From NCBI RefSeq assembly GCF_949628265.1, contig NC_088786.1:19737681-19801680 (forward strand): a DNA stretch of 64,000 nucleotides, read 5' to 3'. How positions within the stretch are numbered: the stretch's first letter is position 1; each line of letters starts with the position of its first letter. Positions 40,532 to 51,195 of this stretch are shown piece by piece. The DNA is from Cloeon dipterum. Taxonomy: Eukaryota; Arthropoda; Insecta; Ephemeroptera; Baetidae. The notes below the pieces were generated by a model, which ran no database searches, had not been told where the DNA came from, and saw only the letters and a list, made by a program, of their open reading frames with translations. Made by a program: the position numbers and the translations under genes.

Positions 40532-41275
40532 TCATTTAACAACGGAGGCATACGGTGGTGGCGATTCCTCTTGCGGCGTTCCTGGGTACGCTGGTGGAAG
40601 GTCGTAGGTTTCGATGACAGTTTGCCAAGCACCTTCTGGCAGGTCTCCTTGAGAGTTGTTATCGATTTCGTTCATGATCAAGTAGAGCGGAGATCGATTC
40701 CTTGGTTCGAGTGAGTCAGTATTCCGGTCGGAATCGATTTGCCTTACATTTACTGCACCGCTAGGAACACTGCAATTGAATCCAAAATTTCGTAAGTGTT
40801 TTGTATGTATCTTTTAAAAATGTTGCACTTTGTTTGAAGTCTTTTTTTATAATTTAACTCACTTTTGAGCAGCAACGTCTCTCCTCTGCCGCAGCTTCTT
40901 CATCAATTTCACAAACAAATAAGAAATGATCCCGCAGGCGGCGGTGAGTGATAATATCAAGGTCACTACCAAAGTTGCGTCTGTAACAACACTGATAAAA
41001 TTGCTCAATCTTTTGAAACTGTTCACTTTTCAGAAGGAATAACTCACTCGCATCCATTCAGGTCTTCATTCGGCTCCGCACCAGATATACAGACGCATAC
41101 AAATTGGCTGAGGTCGCACTCCATCCAAGCACAGCATGTCGCTTCCCCAATACTTGTCTCGTTGGAGCAGCTTTGACCCAGGGCTGCGAAACTTTTATGC
41201 AAAAACTAACAACGGAAATTCAAGCTCAAGATACTTACTAACACACGCTTCCATTGTGCGGGGAATGGATGACAT
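40532..41275 (-). CDS. Small single-pass membrane protein, Cys-rich ectodomain and PPxY tail
   Basis: Four exons join in frame for 179 residues: 41239-41275, 41048-41183, 40863-40991, 40532-40769. The first ~57 residues hold eight cysteines (11, 18, 29, 30, 35, 42, 44, 57), including CCAWMEC and CVC, and one N-glycosylation sequon (Asn20). This resembles insect EB/EGF-like modules. A hydrophobic segment (about 64-85, LVVTLILSLTAACGIISYLF) precedes a basic stop-transfer patch KLMKKLRQRR. The 80-residue tail is acidic and polar and carries PPAY (159-162) and PPPY (171-174), motifs bound by WW domains such as those of Nedd4-type ligases. No cleavable signal peptide is visible, so either an upstream exon is missed or the protein is a signal-anchor type. 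Exons 2-4 are more certain than exon 1. I do not recognise the family. Confidence 0.65.
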
Positions 41276-41300
41276 TGACTTGTTTCATATCGGCGTTTGG

Positions 41301-41312
41301 TCCTTTTATATA
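41301..41312 (-). promoter_or_regulatory. TATA box candidate for the membrane-protein gene
   Basis: On the minus strand the sequence reads TATATAAAAGGA, a near-ideal TATA box, about 26 bp before the proposed ATG at 41273-41275. If used, the 5' leader would be very short or translation would begin at the second ATG (41252-41254). Confidence 0.5.
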
Positions 41313-44300
41313 ATATCAAAAGATAACGGGGAGAATTGACGCAAGCAGTTCACGCGACACACAAATATTTATCTTTTTCTGATAGATTAGGGTATTGTTC
41401 TTCTTTTATGATCGATTTGCGAATTATGTAATTTGATGAGGTATTTGTAACATTGTAATCGCAAATCAAAATGTTAAAAAAATTAAGCTTTGTCACTGTC
41501 CAAATTACATTTAAAAGAGTCCGCATGTCCACACTGACGACAGACTTGCAAAAATGTTCCTGTTCAAAAATTCATAATTTGATAATCTCTGCAGATATTC
41601 ATTTCCACGGAATAATTTTTCTTTATTTTTCTATAATTTATTAAAAAAAGATATAAACAAAAAGATTTAAAGAGAGCCCTTGAAAAAATAAGTGTTGGGG
41701 TTTTTGAGCTCAACTTAATTTAAATTTTTTATTAAAAAAGATCTAAATTGTAAGTGCGGTTATAAATATTAATCAAATTATGACATCAAAGGCTCACTTT
41801 TAAATCTCTATTTTCGGTTGAATACTATTTTAGCTAGATTTTTTTTTAAATTGTTAAATTTATTTTTGGTCTACTAGCACGAAATTACATGTTTTCAAAT
41901 TAAGTGAATCATAATTTCTTAAAAACAATACCAAATGTCCGAAAGTAAGAAGTTCATGCAGAACATGCCACTATTTCTTTGACCGACACAATACATATGA
42001 TAAGGTTGTCTGGGCCGGATGCACTCTTTTTAAAGGTTTTTCTATTATTTCGTGCCATTTAGAACATCATAGGGTGACCGCTTCTCATGATCCTCTCATA
42101 TGAATTTCTCTATCTGTCAAAGCTGTGTGTTTTTATATCCCTGCCTGGCCCCCAAGGATAAATTAATCATTGCACAAGCATTGAGTTTCATTTATCATTA
42201 GTTTTCTATCGATTTAATTGTCTATTTGATTCCATTATTAATAGCGAAATTTATTTAACTAATTGCTGAAATAGCATATAGGTACATTACAATCTGTATG
42301 GTTAATTTCAGATATTATGACACTGTGATATTATAATAGTGATTGATTTGAATCTATGATACGATAAAGTTACAATGTTGACACTAAATTGCTATTATGT
42401 GTTTTGAACTCTTTTGGACAAATTTCTTGCTTTCGGACAATTCCTAATTCGGATAAATTCCATTACGAGCAAATTCCAAAACACCTATTTTCGTGCCGTT
42501 TCTGGGCTCAATTATTAAAATGTGATGTAGGTATGAATCAGATAAGATAAATAATTGATCGCATCTTAAATTTTCAAACCTTTGCATTTCCCCTCATTCA
42601 CTTTATAAATATTGTAAAAAATAAAAAAGGCAAGTTAAAACACTATTTTTGTCCAGTCTTCTATATTCTGCATGTATGTGTGTGTGAGAGAAAGAGTGAG
42701 AGGGGGTATATACGTTTCAAACGGGTTTAAGTGCTGCTTTTCATCCCTTAAGAGCAGCTCACTCGATTGTCAGCCGAGGCTAAGCTGCGATTTTTTGAAA
42801 TTTATCGTCTGGTCTGCGCGACAAGATGTTAATAGAGGCCACCTTTCGCGTCTTGTGCGCCGAGTATTTGGATTTTGGACAGAAAGACGCTCAAGTGGCG
42901 ACGGAGACGACGAGGAAGCAGCGCAGAGAGGCCGCCGCATTTAAAAATAATGTGTCGGGGGCTTTTTGAGCGAGAAAAAGAATCCTGCTGTCAAGAGTCG
43001 GCCGCGTCGTGTGAGCCGCACCAGCGCAGCATCGCTCCACAATTGATTTACATTTGCGCGCGCGGTGTAAAAATACATATGAGCCGCAGTCGTGAGCGAG
43101 CGAGCCAGCGAGAAATGATGAATGGGGTTAATGGGATACCTGTAAGAATTTCTGGCTCTAACGACCGCGCGCATCTCGTAATGGGACATTTTAGCGCCGT
43201 CCGAGGAACGCGTACGCCGCACGCGCATTAGCGTGAAATATGCCGCTCATTTGCGACCTTTTTACTGCTCTAGACTTCAAACAAATGCCTCTAGCCTCGA
43301 AATGTTAAAATCGGACTTTTTATCTTTCCGTTTCTGTTCTGTTCGCCGAATTGACGGGATTTTGAGCGCTTTTTTCTAACCAATTTATGGCCGGTGTGCG
43401 GCGTTTAGGTTTACTCTCGCTTTTACCGACGCCATAGCCTTTGGGGATATTTTTAAGAGTCAAAAATCGAGTAAAACATATATTTCTTGCGCGGAGTCTT
43501 TTTATCGCGGTTGATTTATTCCACATAAAAACCGTAAGATAATAAGTCCAGGTTTTTTTCCGGACGGTTTGGTTTGTTAAATTTTCGCAAAAAAGAGAAA
43601 ATTCAAAGCTCAGAAGAGAACAAATCTTTTCTAACTTATATCTTTCAATTTTGGCTCAGGACGTTAAAAAATGAATATTGATCAAATTTGAAAGTTAGAC
43701 ATATTAAAAGTACTTAAAATTTTATATATTTAAATATTTAAAATGTGCAACTAACTAAGAATGCCATTTCTAAACATTGATTGATTTAAAATATGCTTTT
43801 GGTGCAAAGTCAAGACACAAGTGTTATAGTTCTAAATATTCTGGAGTGGGTTTTTGGTAAGTTGCCGTTTATTAAATATTCAAGCAGAAAGAGGAATACT
43901 ATTTCGAGGGAAATTGTTTCCCAATAACATTTTTTTAAAATAGAGGGTTTTCTTACACTTCATATATTTCTAAAAAATAGTTTAAGAGAAGATTGTTTAT
44001 TTTCAGAAAATAAAAACAGGAGTCTTTTATCTTTTATTTTATTCTTCAAATTATTTTAAAGATAAAAATAGTTGATCTCATTCTCATTTACAATTAGGTA
44101 CATTGGGCTAAATATTTTCGTTTCAATTTTGTTGTTGTTTAGTGACATTTTTTTGCGTTGTCAACAAAATAACTAAAAATACATATCATGCATCATTGCA
44201 GAACATTCAGAAACGCACCTTTAGCAGCAACAATTATTGAAGGTACCTGCGGCTTCTTTTGGTGACAAAATAGCTGAACGGTCAATTTTTAACGCAGTCG

Positions 44301-45089
44301 AGCTTCTAAAAGATCAATCACTTTTGTAGGTTATCAAAATATTTCTACGGTAGCTGTCCTGACATGTGAACCACATTATTACACGGCAGGGGAATTCCAA
44401 TCTGCTCACACATCAGGAAATCTTTTCATTGACTAGATATTGAATGGAATGGCAGTCGTCTCCCACCAGGAAGTAAAGGGATTTATATATACCTTTAGCG
44501 TGACAGCACGAAAAAGATAGATCATTTTATTTTCCACCGAACACACTTGAAAGGGTCAAGCAGACTGATATATTTGTTCCGAGGGCCGTGTTGAATCTGA
44601 TATATATTATGTATGTTTAACATTGTGTGAGTCAGCCAAAATGATTTAAAATCTCTTCCCACTTTCAATCAAAATCTAATGCTCAGTTTTGTTTATATGC
44701 CACAACAAGCACAGGCTAATGCAAACTATCGAAAATTTTAATAGGCTTTTATTATAAAAATCCGATTTGTCAATAAAAATATGTTTAGAACTTGATTAAA
44801 TTTGAAAGATGATGTCAATGAAAGCAAAAAGCACATGAAGACATCATAAAGCGGAAAAATTAAAGCTCGATATACACCGAAAAAGCTGTATATTCAATTT
44901 CAACCAAAAATTTAAATATTCTGATTAAAACTAGAAAAAACTACTAGAATTTATAAATTTAATTGGAAAAAGAAAAATTTTCCTTGGAATTCGGAGAATT
45001 CGTTAAAAGTTATTGAATCTAATGAAGAAATAAAATGAATTTATATATAATTTGCCGCAGCAAGGAACCTTGTAAAAAAATTTCCTTCC
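41313..45089. other. Gene-free region between membrane-protein gene and BTB gene
   Basis: Mostly AT-rich with no supported exon. A GC-richer island at about 42655-43320 has GAGAGAAAGAGTGAGAG and GAGCGAGCGAGCCAGCGAG tracts and several overlapping ORFs, judged spurious. A minus-strand TTTATT near 44752 could serve the BTB gene as a poly(A) signal. Confidence 0.45.
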
Positions 45090-46999
45090 TTAAAAATAAT
45101 AAAATAAATTTGAGTGATGACAATTTGGGCAATTGTCCCCGACTTGTCTACGAATGCGACCGAAAAACCGCGAGAACGGTGAAAACCCCGGAGGAAGCAG
45201 AAAAGGGCAAACGGTGGAGACCGCGAAACATATTCGTTCGAACTGATCACGCGGCATGAGTTCGTGTAAATTGTGCTGGAAGCAAGAACTTACAAATTCC
45301 TGAGGTGAAAAGGCGAGGAACCTAAGCATAGAAAATGAGTTCTTCAGGTTTTCGGACAGTTTACCGTCCTGTTTTTTTGCCCACGCGATCACAGCTGACA
45401 ACAGGAATGATTCTGAGGCACGCTCGTCGAAACGATCGGATCGGAGCACAAGTAGCACTGTGTTCTCACTCACTTTCAGCCAAGCTGGGCTCTGGAGCGC
45501 GTTGAATGAATCCTGCACAACAGCTCGTAGCAGGGTGTCTATTAATTCGAGGTGTTTAGCAGGATTTTTACAGCTTATGAGATAGTCAAACAGCTCTAGT
45601 TTCTCCGAGGAGGATATCAGTTTTAGAAGTCCTTGGGTTTCCTCGCACAAACTGTCCAACTCGAAAATCACTGCTAGCTTATAGGTCTCGAGAAGTAGGG
45701 CCGACGAGCCACAGGGCACCTGACGAGAGTGAAGAAAATTCAAAATGGCGTCCAGGGGTCCTAGGTACTCCTGTTTCAAGTAAATGGTGTTTCCTTGCAA
45801 GAGATAGAAGGCGAGGCGGGGACACGCTCTTTCAACCACCGACTTGTTAAATTTTAAAAGGGCGGCATTTTTTCCATCCTCTGTCTTGATAAGCACCCTC
45901 GAGTCGGCGCGCACATTCATGCAGTTGTAGGATAATACGACTATCTGAAAATTGATTAATATTTAATTAATTTATTTACTAAACGTCAACGGCGTACAAC
46001 TACTATACATATATATCCGTCTTCGGCACGTTCGAGATAGGGGGCCGGTGTCCTCCGTCCCTGAGTGCTGCGGGGTCTCAATACACGGCTAGGCCTAAGA
46101 CCCCTAGAGGTCTGAGCCACCCAATTTTTGTCGGCTGCTGGCTAAACCAGCTTAGCCGCCTAAATCTCGCGGCTGCGGTAGCTCACCTAATATATAGGCG
46201 GCTGCTGGATGGCTCACGGCGCGGCTCCGAGTCACTATCAAATCACGTTTCTAAAATTGAATTTTTTCTAACATATTTACCAAAATTATTTTTTACAACA
46301 GTATTTAGGTTTCACGAGTTAATTTTCTTATTAGTGGAAGTGGAGTTTCTCGAAAACTAATAATAAAACCACTCCAACATTTTCAGCTACCTTTTTTGCT
46401 GCGGCGAGAATTTTTATTATTTTTGTTTGAACTAGGAAAATCCGGAAAATTTGTGGTATATTGAAATCCTGTCCTATTCCGTTGAAAATAATTCTAGCTC
46501 GTCCGTGTTAAAAACCGGTAAAGGACCGGATTACAGTTTCCAGTTTCGGTTCCCTGTCTTGACATTCACTCTTGTTAACGGATAGAAAGTACTAATAAGA
46601 AAATTAATTCGTGAAACCTAATTACTTTCGTAAAAAATAATGTTGGTAAAAAAATGATAGAAAAAATTCAATTTCAGAAACGTGATTTGTGAGTGACTCG
46701 AGCCGCACCGTGAGCCAGTAGCCGCCTATATTAGGCGAGCCACCGCAGCCGCGAGATTTAGGCGGCTAAGCCAGTTTAGCCATAGCAGCCGACAAAAATT
46801 GGGCGAAAAAAGCGGCGCGGCTAGCTCAGACCTCTAGTCACCCAAACCGTATCTCGAATGTGCAAGATTAAAAAAAAAAAATACTCACTGTATCCCAAAT
46901 GAATGGTTCAGACGAAAGGGCAGGCTTGACCTCTGACCCAACCGTAACGTTACAGTCACGTGAATAATCTTCAAAATTGGAATGTTGCTGTAACTTCAT
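45090..46999 (-). CDS. BTB/POZ-BACK-like domain protein
   Basis: Two exons, 46889-46999 and 45090-45944, give 321 residues with a phase-0 junction (GATACA|GTGAGT to TTTCAG|ATAGTC). The N-terminal part (SRDCNVTVGS, then FNKSVVERACPRLAFYLLQG, LDAILNFLHSRQVP and a helix ETYKLAVIFELDSLC) fits a divergent BTB fold. The following ~150 residues, with SESFLLSAVIAWAKKQDG and LRFLAFSPQEFVSSC, look like a BACK domain. The protein ends without Kelch repeats, in an Arg-rich tail with CPNCHH. Such proteins often act as Cullin-3 adaptors; that is inference from family only. A consensus-like donor lies inside the last exon near 45288 (TTT|GTAAGT), but the sequence after it still reads as BACK domain, so the exon was kept whole. 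The intron contains a foldback transposon. Confidence 0.75.
46026..46863. mobile_element. Foldback/MITE element with long inverted arms in the BTB gene intron
   Basis: The outer tips are inverted copies: GCACGTTCGAGATA (46026-46039) and TATCTCGAATGTGC (46850-46863). Inside, arms of about 230 bp pair with high identity: left 46104-46335 against right 46589-46837, for example GCCGCCTAAATCTCGCGGCTG against CAGCCGCGAGATTTAGGCGG. An AT-rich spacer of about 250 bp separates them. The left arm has an extra ~60 bp near its tip. No transposase ORF is present, so it would be non-autonomous. A target-site duplication could not be placed. Confidence 0.85.
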
Positions 47000-47214
47000 C
47001 TTATGTGAGGATGTGCGTGTGTGTACTTTGTCAGAGGCTCCGCTAACTGATTAAACAAACAAACTGACCAACAACCCTGACACATAATATATGGCCGATT
47101 CTCAGGAGAGAACGTAGAGTGGGCTTCGACAATGTTTTCAGGAATATAGCACCTCCCCTCTTCCCCCGAACAGAGAAAGGAGACCTGTTTTACACTACTT
47201 CCAGGAAGCAAACA

Positions 47215-47218
<4 letters not shown>

Positions 47219-47298
<80 letters not shown>
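47219..47298. repeat. AT microsatellite, about 80 bp
   Basis: About 39 uninterrupted AT units upstream of the BTB gene start. A long minus-strand ORF crossing it (46996-47409) with repeated Ile-Tyr is an artefact. Confidence 0.97.
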
Positions 47299-47300
<2 letters not shown>

Positions 47301-47742
47301 TGGTTTTCAAGGTTTTTCCTAAAGAAGGCCTATTTCTCGTGATGAATTCAAATGATTGACATGTACATATATTGTTGGAATCCCTCAAATAATCAATTTG
47401 CTTTGTCACTTTATGTGTAGACGACCTTTTTAATTTAATTTCATTTTATTTCTCCATTAAAAATTCAAATTAAATTTTTTAAATTAAATGTTGATGTTAA
47501 TATCACATTATTATGCGGAGAAAAAGATTAGGTCGTTGTATAGCAGAGCTACCTACGGAAGGCATATCATCTCTTTTTAGTCACCTCGGAAATGTGCCGC
47601 CCGTGAAAAAATCGGAAGACACTCTTGTATTCTTTTATGGTTTGACCTGGACTTTGTAAATTTTATTGATAAGCCGGATAAGCCATAGAACAAAATAAAA
47701 AGCTGATAGAATTTTCTTTTTTTAAACTTTGCTCAATTTTTT

Positions 47743-48308
47743 GAATCTCTGCTCAGCACATCCCGTGAGCTAACCAGGTCCCAATAACTCCTCACCCAGC
47801 GGATAACATATGGGGCCCGAGTGGCCGCAGAGGAGCTAGGGCCTCCTAGCACCGAGGTCTCTTATTGAAACGCCAGACATTTTTCCGCTGGAAAAGTGCG
47901 AAAACCAGCAAGTGGCGAGTCGGCGCCTTTCAGCCCGTTGAGTTATTTGAGCATTTCGAGACACTAAATTATCTTTCGCCAAAACTTGTGTATGAACGAG
48001 AATTCAAGTGCGTTTAAGAAGAAAATTGAAGAAGAAGCAATTATTATCTCAAGCTACCATTGAACATTACTTCCTTCCAAATGTTGTTTCTTACATAATT
48101 GTCTCATTATTTTATTGATGTGTGCTGATTTGGGGCAGAGTTGCCCTGTAAGCCCATAATAAACTTAATTTTTAAACTAAATTAACCACATTTGCAATCT
48201 CTGCGACATTGAGCAGCCAGTATTAGATCCCCGAACTGCTCAAATATATCTCCCATTGCTTTGACACTCTTGCATTAACAAAAATGTGAGCCAACGGGCT
48301 GGTAAACC
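47743..48308 (-). repeat. Dispersed repeat copy (family R2), expanded
   Basis: Its ends match the copy at 60335-60728: AATCTCTGCTCAGCACATCCCG at the left, and TCTCCCATTGCTTTGACACT then GAGCCAACGGGCTGG at the right. It is longer than the other copies because of an AT-rich middle at about 47990-48190, which may be a nested insertion. GGTCTCTTATTGAA is shared with the 60 kb copy. Confidence 0.7.
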
Positions 48309-48612
48309 CGTGTTCTTGTTCTAACATTTCTTTCAGAAAACATTATGCAAAAAATTAATTCGGCAAAATTCACGGCAGTTGGCGGTTGTTTGAGGCTATA
48401 TGGCACGGCTGGTTGAGACGCTTTAGCTATATAATAGGAAAAAAAATTTGAGGAAAATTAAATAAATTAATATTTTTGATCGACTATTCACCTAAGTCCT
48501 TATCGGTTGTCTATATACCATCGCAAACTATTTATATCTCATGTAGACGGAGTGGGCCATCTTATCTAATCTAATAATATCCCGACCGAAAAGCTGAGCG
48601 TTTGGTATGCGC

Positions 48613-48749
48613 CGTGATTTAAACGTGTACACGCCTAAAAATTGAGACAGACGATTGGCCAGTTGAATGAACACAAATCAAAATTAGAATAAAAAACGTG
48701 CTAGCTGTGACTATCAAGGGAAGAGAGGCGTGATTCTAACGTGTACACG
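48613..48749. promoter_or_regulatory. Two direct repeats of a GTGTACAC-centred site upstream of the nuclease-family gene
   Basis: CGTGATTT-AAACGTGTACACG at 48613-48633 recurs as CGTGATTC-TAACGTGTACACG at 48729-48749, differing at only a few positions. Each contains the palindrome GTGTACAC. They lie 230-365 bp before the start codon and may bind a dimeric regulator; no factor is assigned. Confidence 0.45.
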
Positions 48750-48931
48750 TACACTGCACACCTTTTAAATTACTGAGAGCCAGATGGTTTGGCCGTTATC
48801 AAAAATTAAATTTGGGATTGGAAGCGTGTCAATTGCGTGATTTCGAGAGAAGAGGCTATATTACTGCAAGCATACGTTTCCAGCCTTCACACTTTGAACT
48901 ATTTATTTATCTTTAACTGATAAAATGCCAC

Positions 48932-48942
48932 TATTTAAAAAG
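48932..48942 (+). promoter_or_regulatory. TATA-like element of the nuclease-family gene
   Basis: TATTTAAAAAG lies 36 bp upstream of the start codon. With usual spacing, transcription would start near 48962-48972 and the 5' leader would be very short. Confidence 0.5.
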
Positions 48943-48977
48943 CCCGTGCTCACCATATGCATAGAGACTTAACTAAG

Positions 48978-50876
48978 ATGGTGCGCACAGTGGCTCTCGT
49001 GGCTCTTCTGGCCCTTGCTCTGCAGAATCAGGGCGTACTTTCAAGTAACTCTTTTTAATTTTGTCTTCTTGTTAGTGGAAACGTTCGGTAGAATTTAAGC
49101 TAGACACGACTCAAATTTTATCACATTTGCAGATGAGTTTTTTTTATAACTAATTCAAAATTTTCTGAATCTTTCAAGTATGTCTTTGGTACATCGAAAC
49201 CGGCCTGCCAATTCCACAGCCCCTTTACATCGATCCTAGTGGCCCGCTCGACATTCATGGATTCTGGCTGCCCGGAAGTGATGATCTCGTTGTTGTCCCA
49301 ACAGGCAGCCAGGTCCTTTTCGCCTGCCCTGGTGGATTGCTGCCCGCTACCGGAACTTCAGAAGTCCTTCTCACCTGCGTCGATGGAGACACGTTTAGTG
49401 TAAACACAATTCAGGCAAATCTCAATCAAAAATCATTCATCCTTGTGTTTTAGGATGAACTTGGAAACACATATCTTTTCAATCTACTTATGTGCACCAC
49501 CACTCCAACCCAAACTGCCAGGAGGGTAGCTGGGGCTTCTTGCGGGAACAACTCTAGCAACTCTGTGGTCGAAATCGGTTTCGAAATTTCGAATGGAAAC
49601 TTCTACTCCCTCCTTGAGATCTGCTTCAACGAAGTTTCTTATGACTCGCTGTACTCCAAAAATATCATGCCACCAGAAATTGACGGCCGTCAGACAACCT
49701 TGCCTGACCCTGACTTCTTCAAGGATGATACCTTCTACCCTCCTAACCTGGACCTTGACTATGCCTACAGCGTCGAGGGACAAACTGCCGCTGTTGCTCA
49801 AGCCGTCGGCTCTGCTTCCCTTGCAGGAGAATACATATCCGGTAAATAATTAAACTATTTTTGCAATAAGCACAGCTAGCCCGTTGGCTCGCATTTTTAA
49901 GGCATTCCTTGGAGTTCAAGGCAATGGGAGTTATTTGGGCATTTCGGTGGTCTTTTACTGGCTGCCCTCTATGTCAGAGATGGCATAAAATAAAGTGGTT
50001 AATCAAGCGACTCGAAATGCTCAAATACCTCACCGGCCTGGGAGGCGCACCGGCGCCGACCCGCTACTTGCTGGTTTCCGCACTTCTGCAGCCACTTGGG
50101 CCCTATGTTATCCACCCGGCGGTGCTATTTGGACCCGCTGAGCTCAAAGCCCACGGGATGTGCTAACCAGATGTTAAAGTAGCACAAGTAACGGCTTTTA
50201 CGTTTCTGTCAATTTGAGTTGAACTGTAAAAAAAATAAAATCTAGTGTGCTACTACTTTATAAAATATTCGACAGTTCAAATTTTCTCCAATAATGGACA
50301 CCTAACTAATTAAATTAATTCCCAGGTTTAAACGTCTTGCAAGAAGGCCGCCTGACTTCCAAACGTGACAATATCTACGGTTTGCACCAATTGGTGAACG
50401 CCTGGTACCTGAACCTCGCTCCGCAGTGGGATCCCATCAAAGATGGAAACTGGGACATTTTGCAGGGAGCCACTCGCCAGTTAGCTGAGGATTTTGCCTA
50501 CGATCTGATCGTGTACACCGGCACCCACGGCACGACCACGCTAGCCGACGTCAACGGCATCGAAAAGCCCATCTACATCGCCTACGACGAAAGCGGCAAC
50601 GGTCTCATCAGGGTTCCTGAGTTCTACTGGCGAGTAGTCTACGACCCAGTCACCCAGCGAGGCGTCGCATTCGTCACCATCAACAATCCTTACATTTCCA
50701 GCCCCGGCAGTGATTTCTACCTCTGTCCGGACGTGTGTAGTCAAATTCCTTGGGTCGTTTGGGATACAAACGATTTCACGAAGGGATACTCTTACTGCTG
50801 CGAGGTCAATGCACTTGCCCCGTTCGTCGAGGAGATTCCTCCCCTCACTGTCACCGGGCTCCTTACAGGAGTATAA
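48978..50876 (+). CDS. Secreted DNA/RNA non-specific endonuclease-family protein, probably inactive
   Basis: Four exons give 408 residues: 48978-49044, 49179-49399, 49454-49841, 50326-50876. Residues 1-22 are a signal peptide (MVRTVALVALLALALQ). The rest follows the insect secreted nuclease of the beta-beta-alpha-metal family: LPIPQPLYID, paired cysteines, VVEIGFEIS, YGLHQLVNAWYLNLAPQWD, DLIVYTGTHGTTTL, VPEFYWRVVYDP, GVAFVTINNPYI and a C-terminal YCCEV. The usual ARGHL active-site block reads QEGRL (231-235), so the catalytic His is Arg234 and the preceding Arg is Glu232. In the FN-GNW-LE block the metal-binding Asn is Lys264 and the Glu is Gln272. A structural Asn (255) remains. It is therefore a likely pseudo-nuclease, with role unknown. 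Exon 2 could also end at 49414 with a GC donor, in frame, adding five residues. Confidence 0.88.
49873..50170 (+). repeat. Dispersed repeat copy (family R2) in the nuclease-family gene intron
   Basis: It starts AGCCCGTTGGCTCGCA and ends CCCACGGGATGTGCTAA. The two ends are imperfect inverted repeats (CCCGTTGGCT against AGCCCACGGG). The core GGGAGGCGCACCGGCGCCGA matches the 33 kb copy. The intron splice sites lie outside it. Confidence 0.75.
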
Positions 50877-50905
50877 TGAATTTCTTTATTCATTAAAAAC
50901 TGTTC

Positions 50906-50911
50906 AATAAA
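50906..50911 (+). terminator. Poly(A) signal of the nuclease-family gene
   Basis: AATAAA lies 30 bp after the stop codon, a normal position for a short 3' untranslated region. Confidence 0.7.
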
Positions 50912-51055
50912 TGAGATTAAATGTTAATTTTGCTAATTCAGACGTTTAATTATAATATTAGAACTTTTAAATAGCCTGGATTAAAAGTGTATTCATAAAA
51001 TAATCTAATGGTAATCAAATTAGAAAAATATCTCTTTTGCGACAAATTAACAAAT

Positions 51056-51195
51056 CGTCCTGGTCCCGGCAAAATTGCGCAACGTTCAACAAACACCAAA
51101 ATTTTCATTGTCGAATTGAAAGTTGACCTTTTGTTGCAACAAGGAAATTCGCGTTCGGTTGTTGAAAGTTACGCAATTTTGCCGGGACCAGGACG
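51056..51195. mobile_element. 140 bp inverted-repeat element (R1), copy A, with 4 bp target-site duplication
   Basis: The ends are inverted repeats: CGTCCTGGTCCCGGCAAAAT and ATTTTGCCGGGACCAGGACG. Pairing continues inward with few mismatches through GCGCAACGTTCAACAA. The element is flanked by AAAT on both sides (51052-51055 and 51196-51199). It has no ORF. Confidence 0.92.

Larger units (their letters stand above)
47000..48931. other. Repeat-rich spacer between the BTB gene and the nuclease-family gene
   Basis: It contains an AT microsatellite, an R2 repeat copy, a fragment at about 48365-48430 (CACGGCTGGTTGAGACG) resembling the foldback family, and paired direct repeats near the nuclease promoter. 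No gene was recognised. Confidence 0.55.

Noticed and set aside
40854..41057. 67-residue minus ORF ending CCSKVS
   Set aside because: It is the wrong frame of the membrane-span exon. Using the acceptor at 40992 restores phase and reveals the hydrophobic segment.
42672..43231. 90- to 118-residue ORFs in a GC-richer island
   Set aside because: Both strands open, low-complexity Arg/Ser content, no exon signals.
44560..44600. Similarity between 44550-44600 and 61500-61600 (GGGTCAAGC, TTGAATCT-ATATAT)
   Set aside because: Only short words match in AT-rich DNA; not enough to call a repeat family.
45285..45300. Donor-like TTT|GTAAGT inside the last BTB exon
   Set aside because: The sequence beyond it continues a plausible BACK domain to a stop, so reading through is simpler, though a further exon cannot be excluded.
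46996..47409. 137-residue minus ORF with a long Ile-Tyr run
   Set aside because: The run is the AT microsatellite read as codons.
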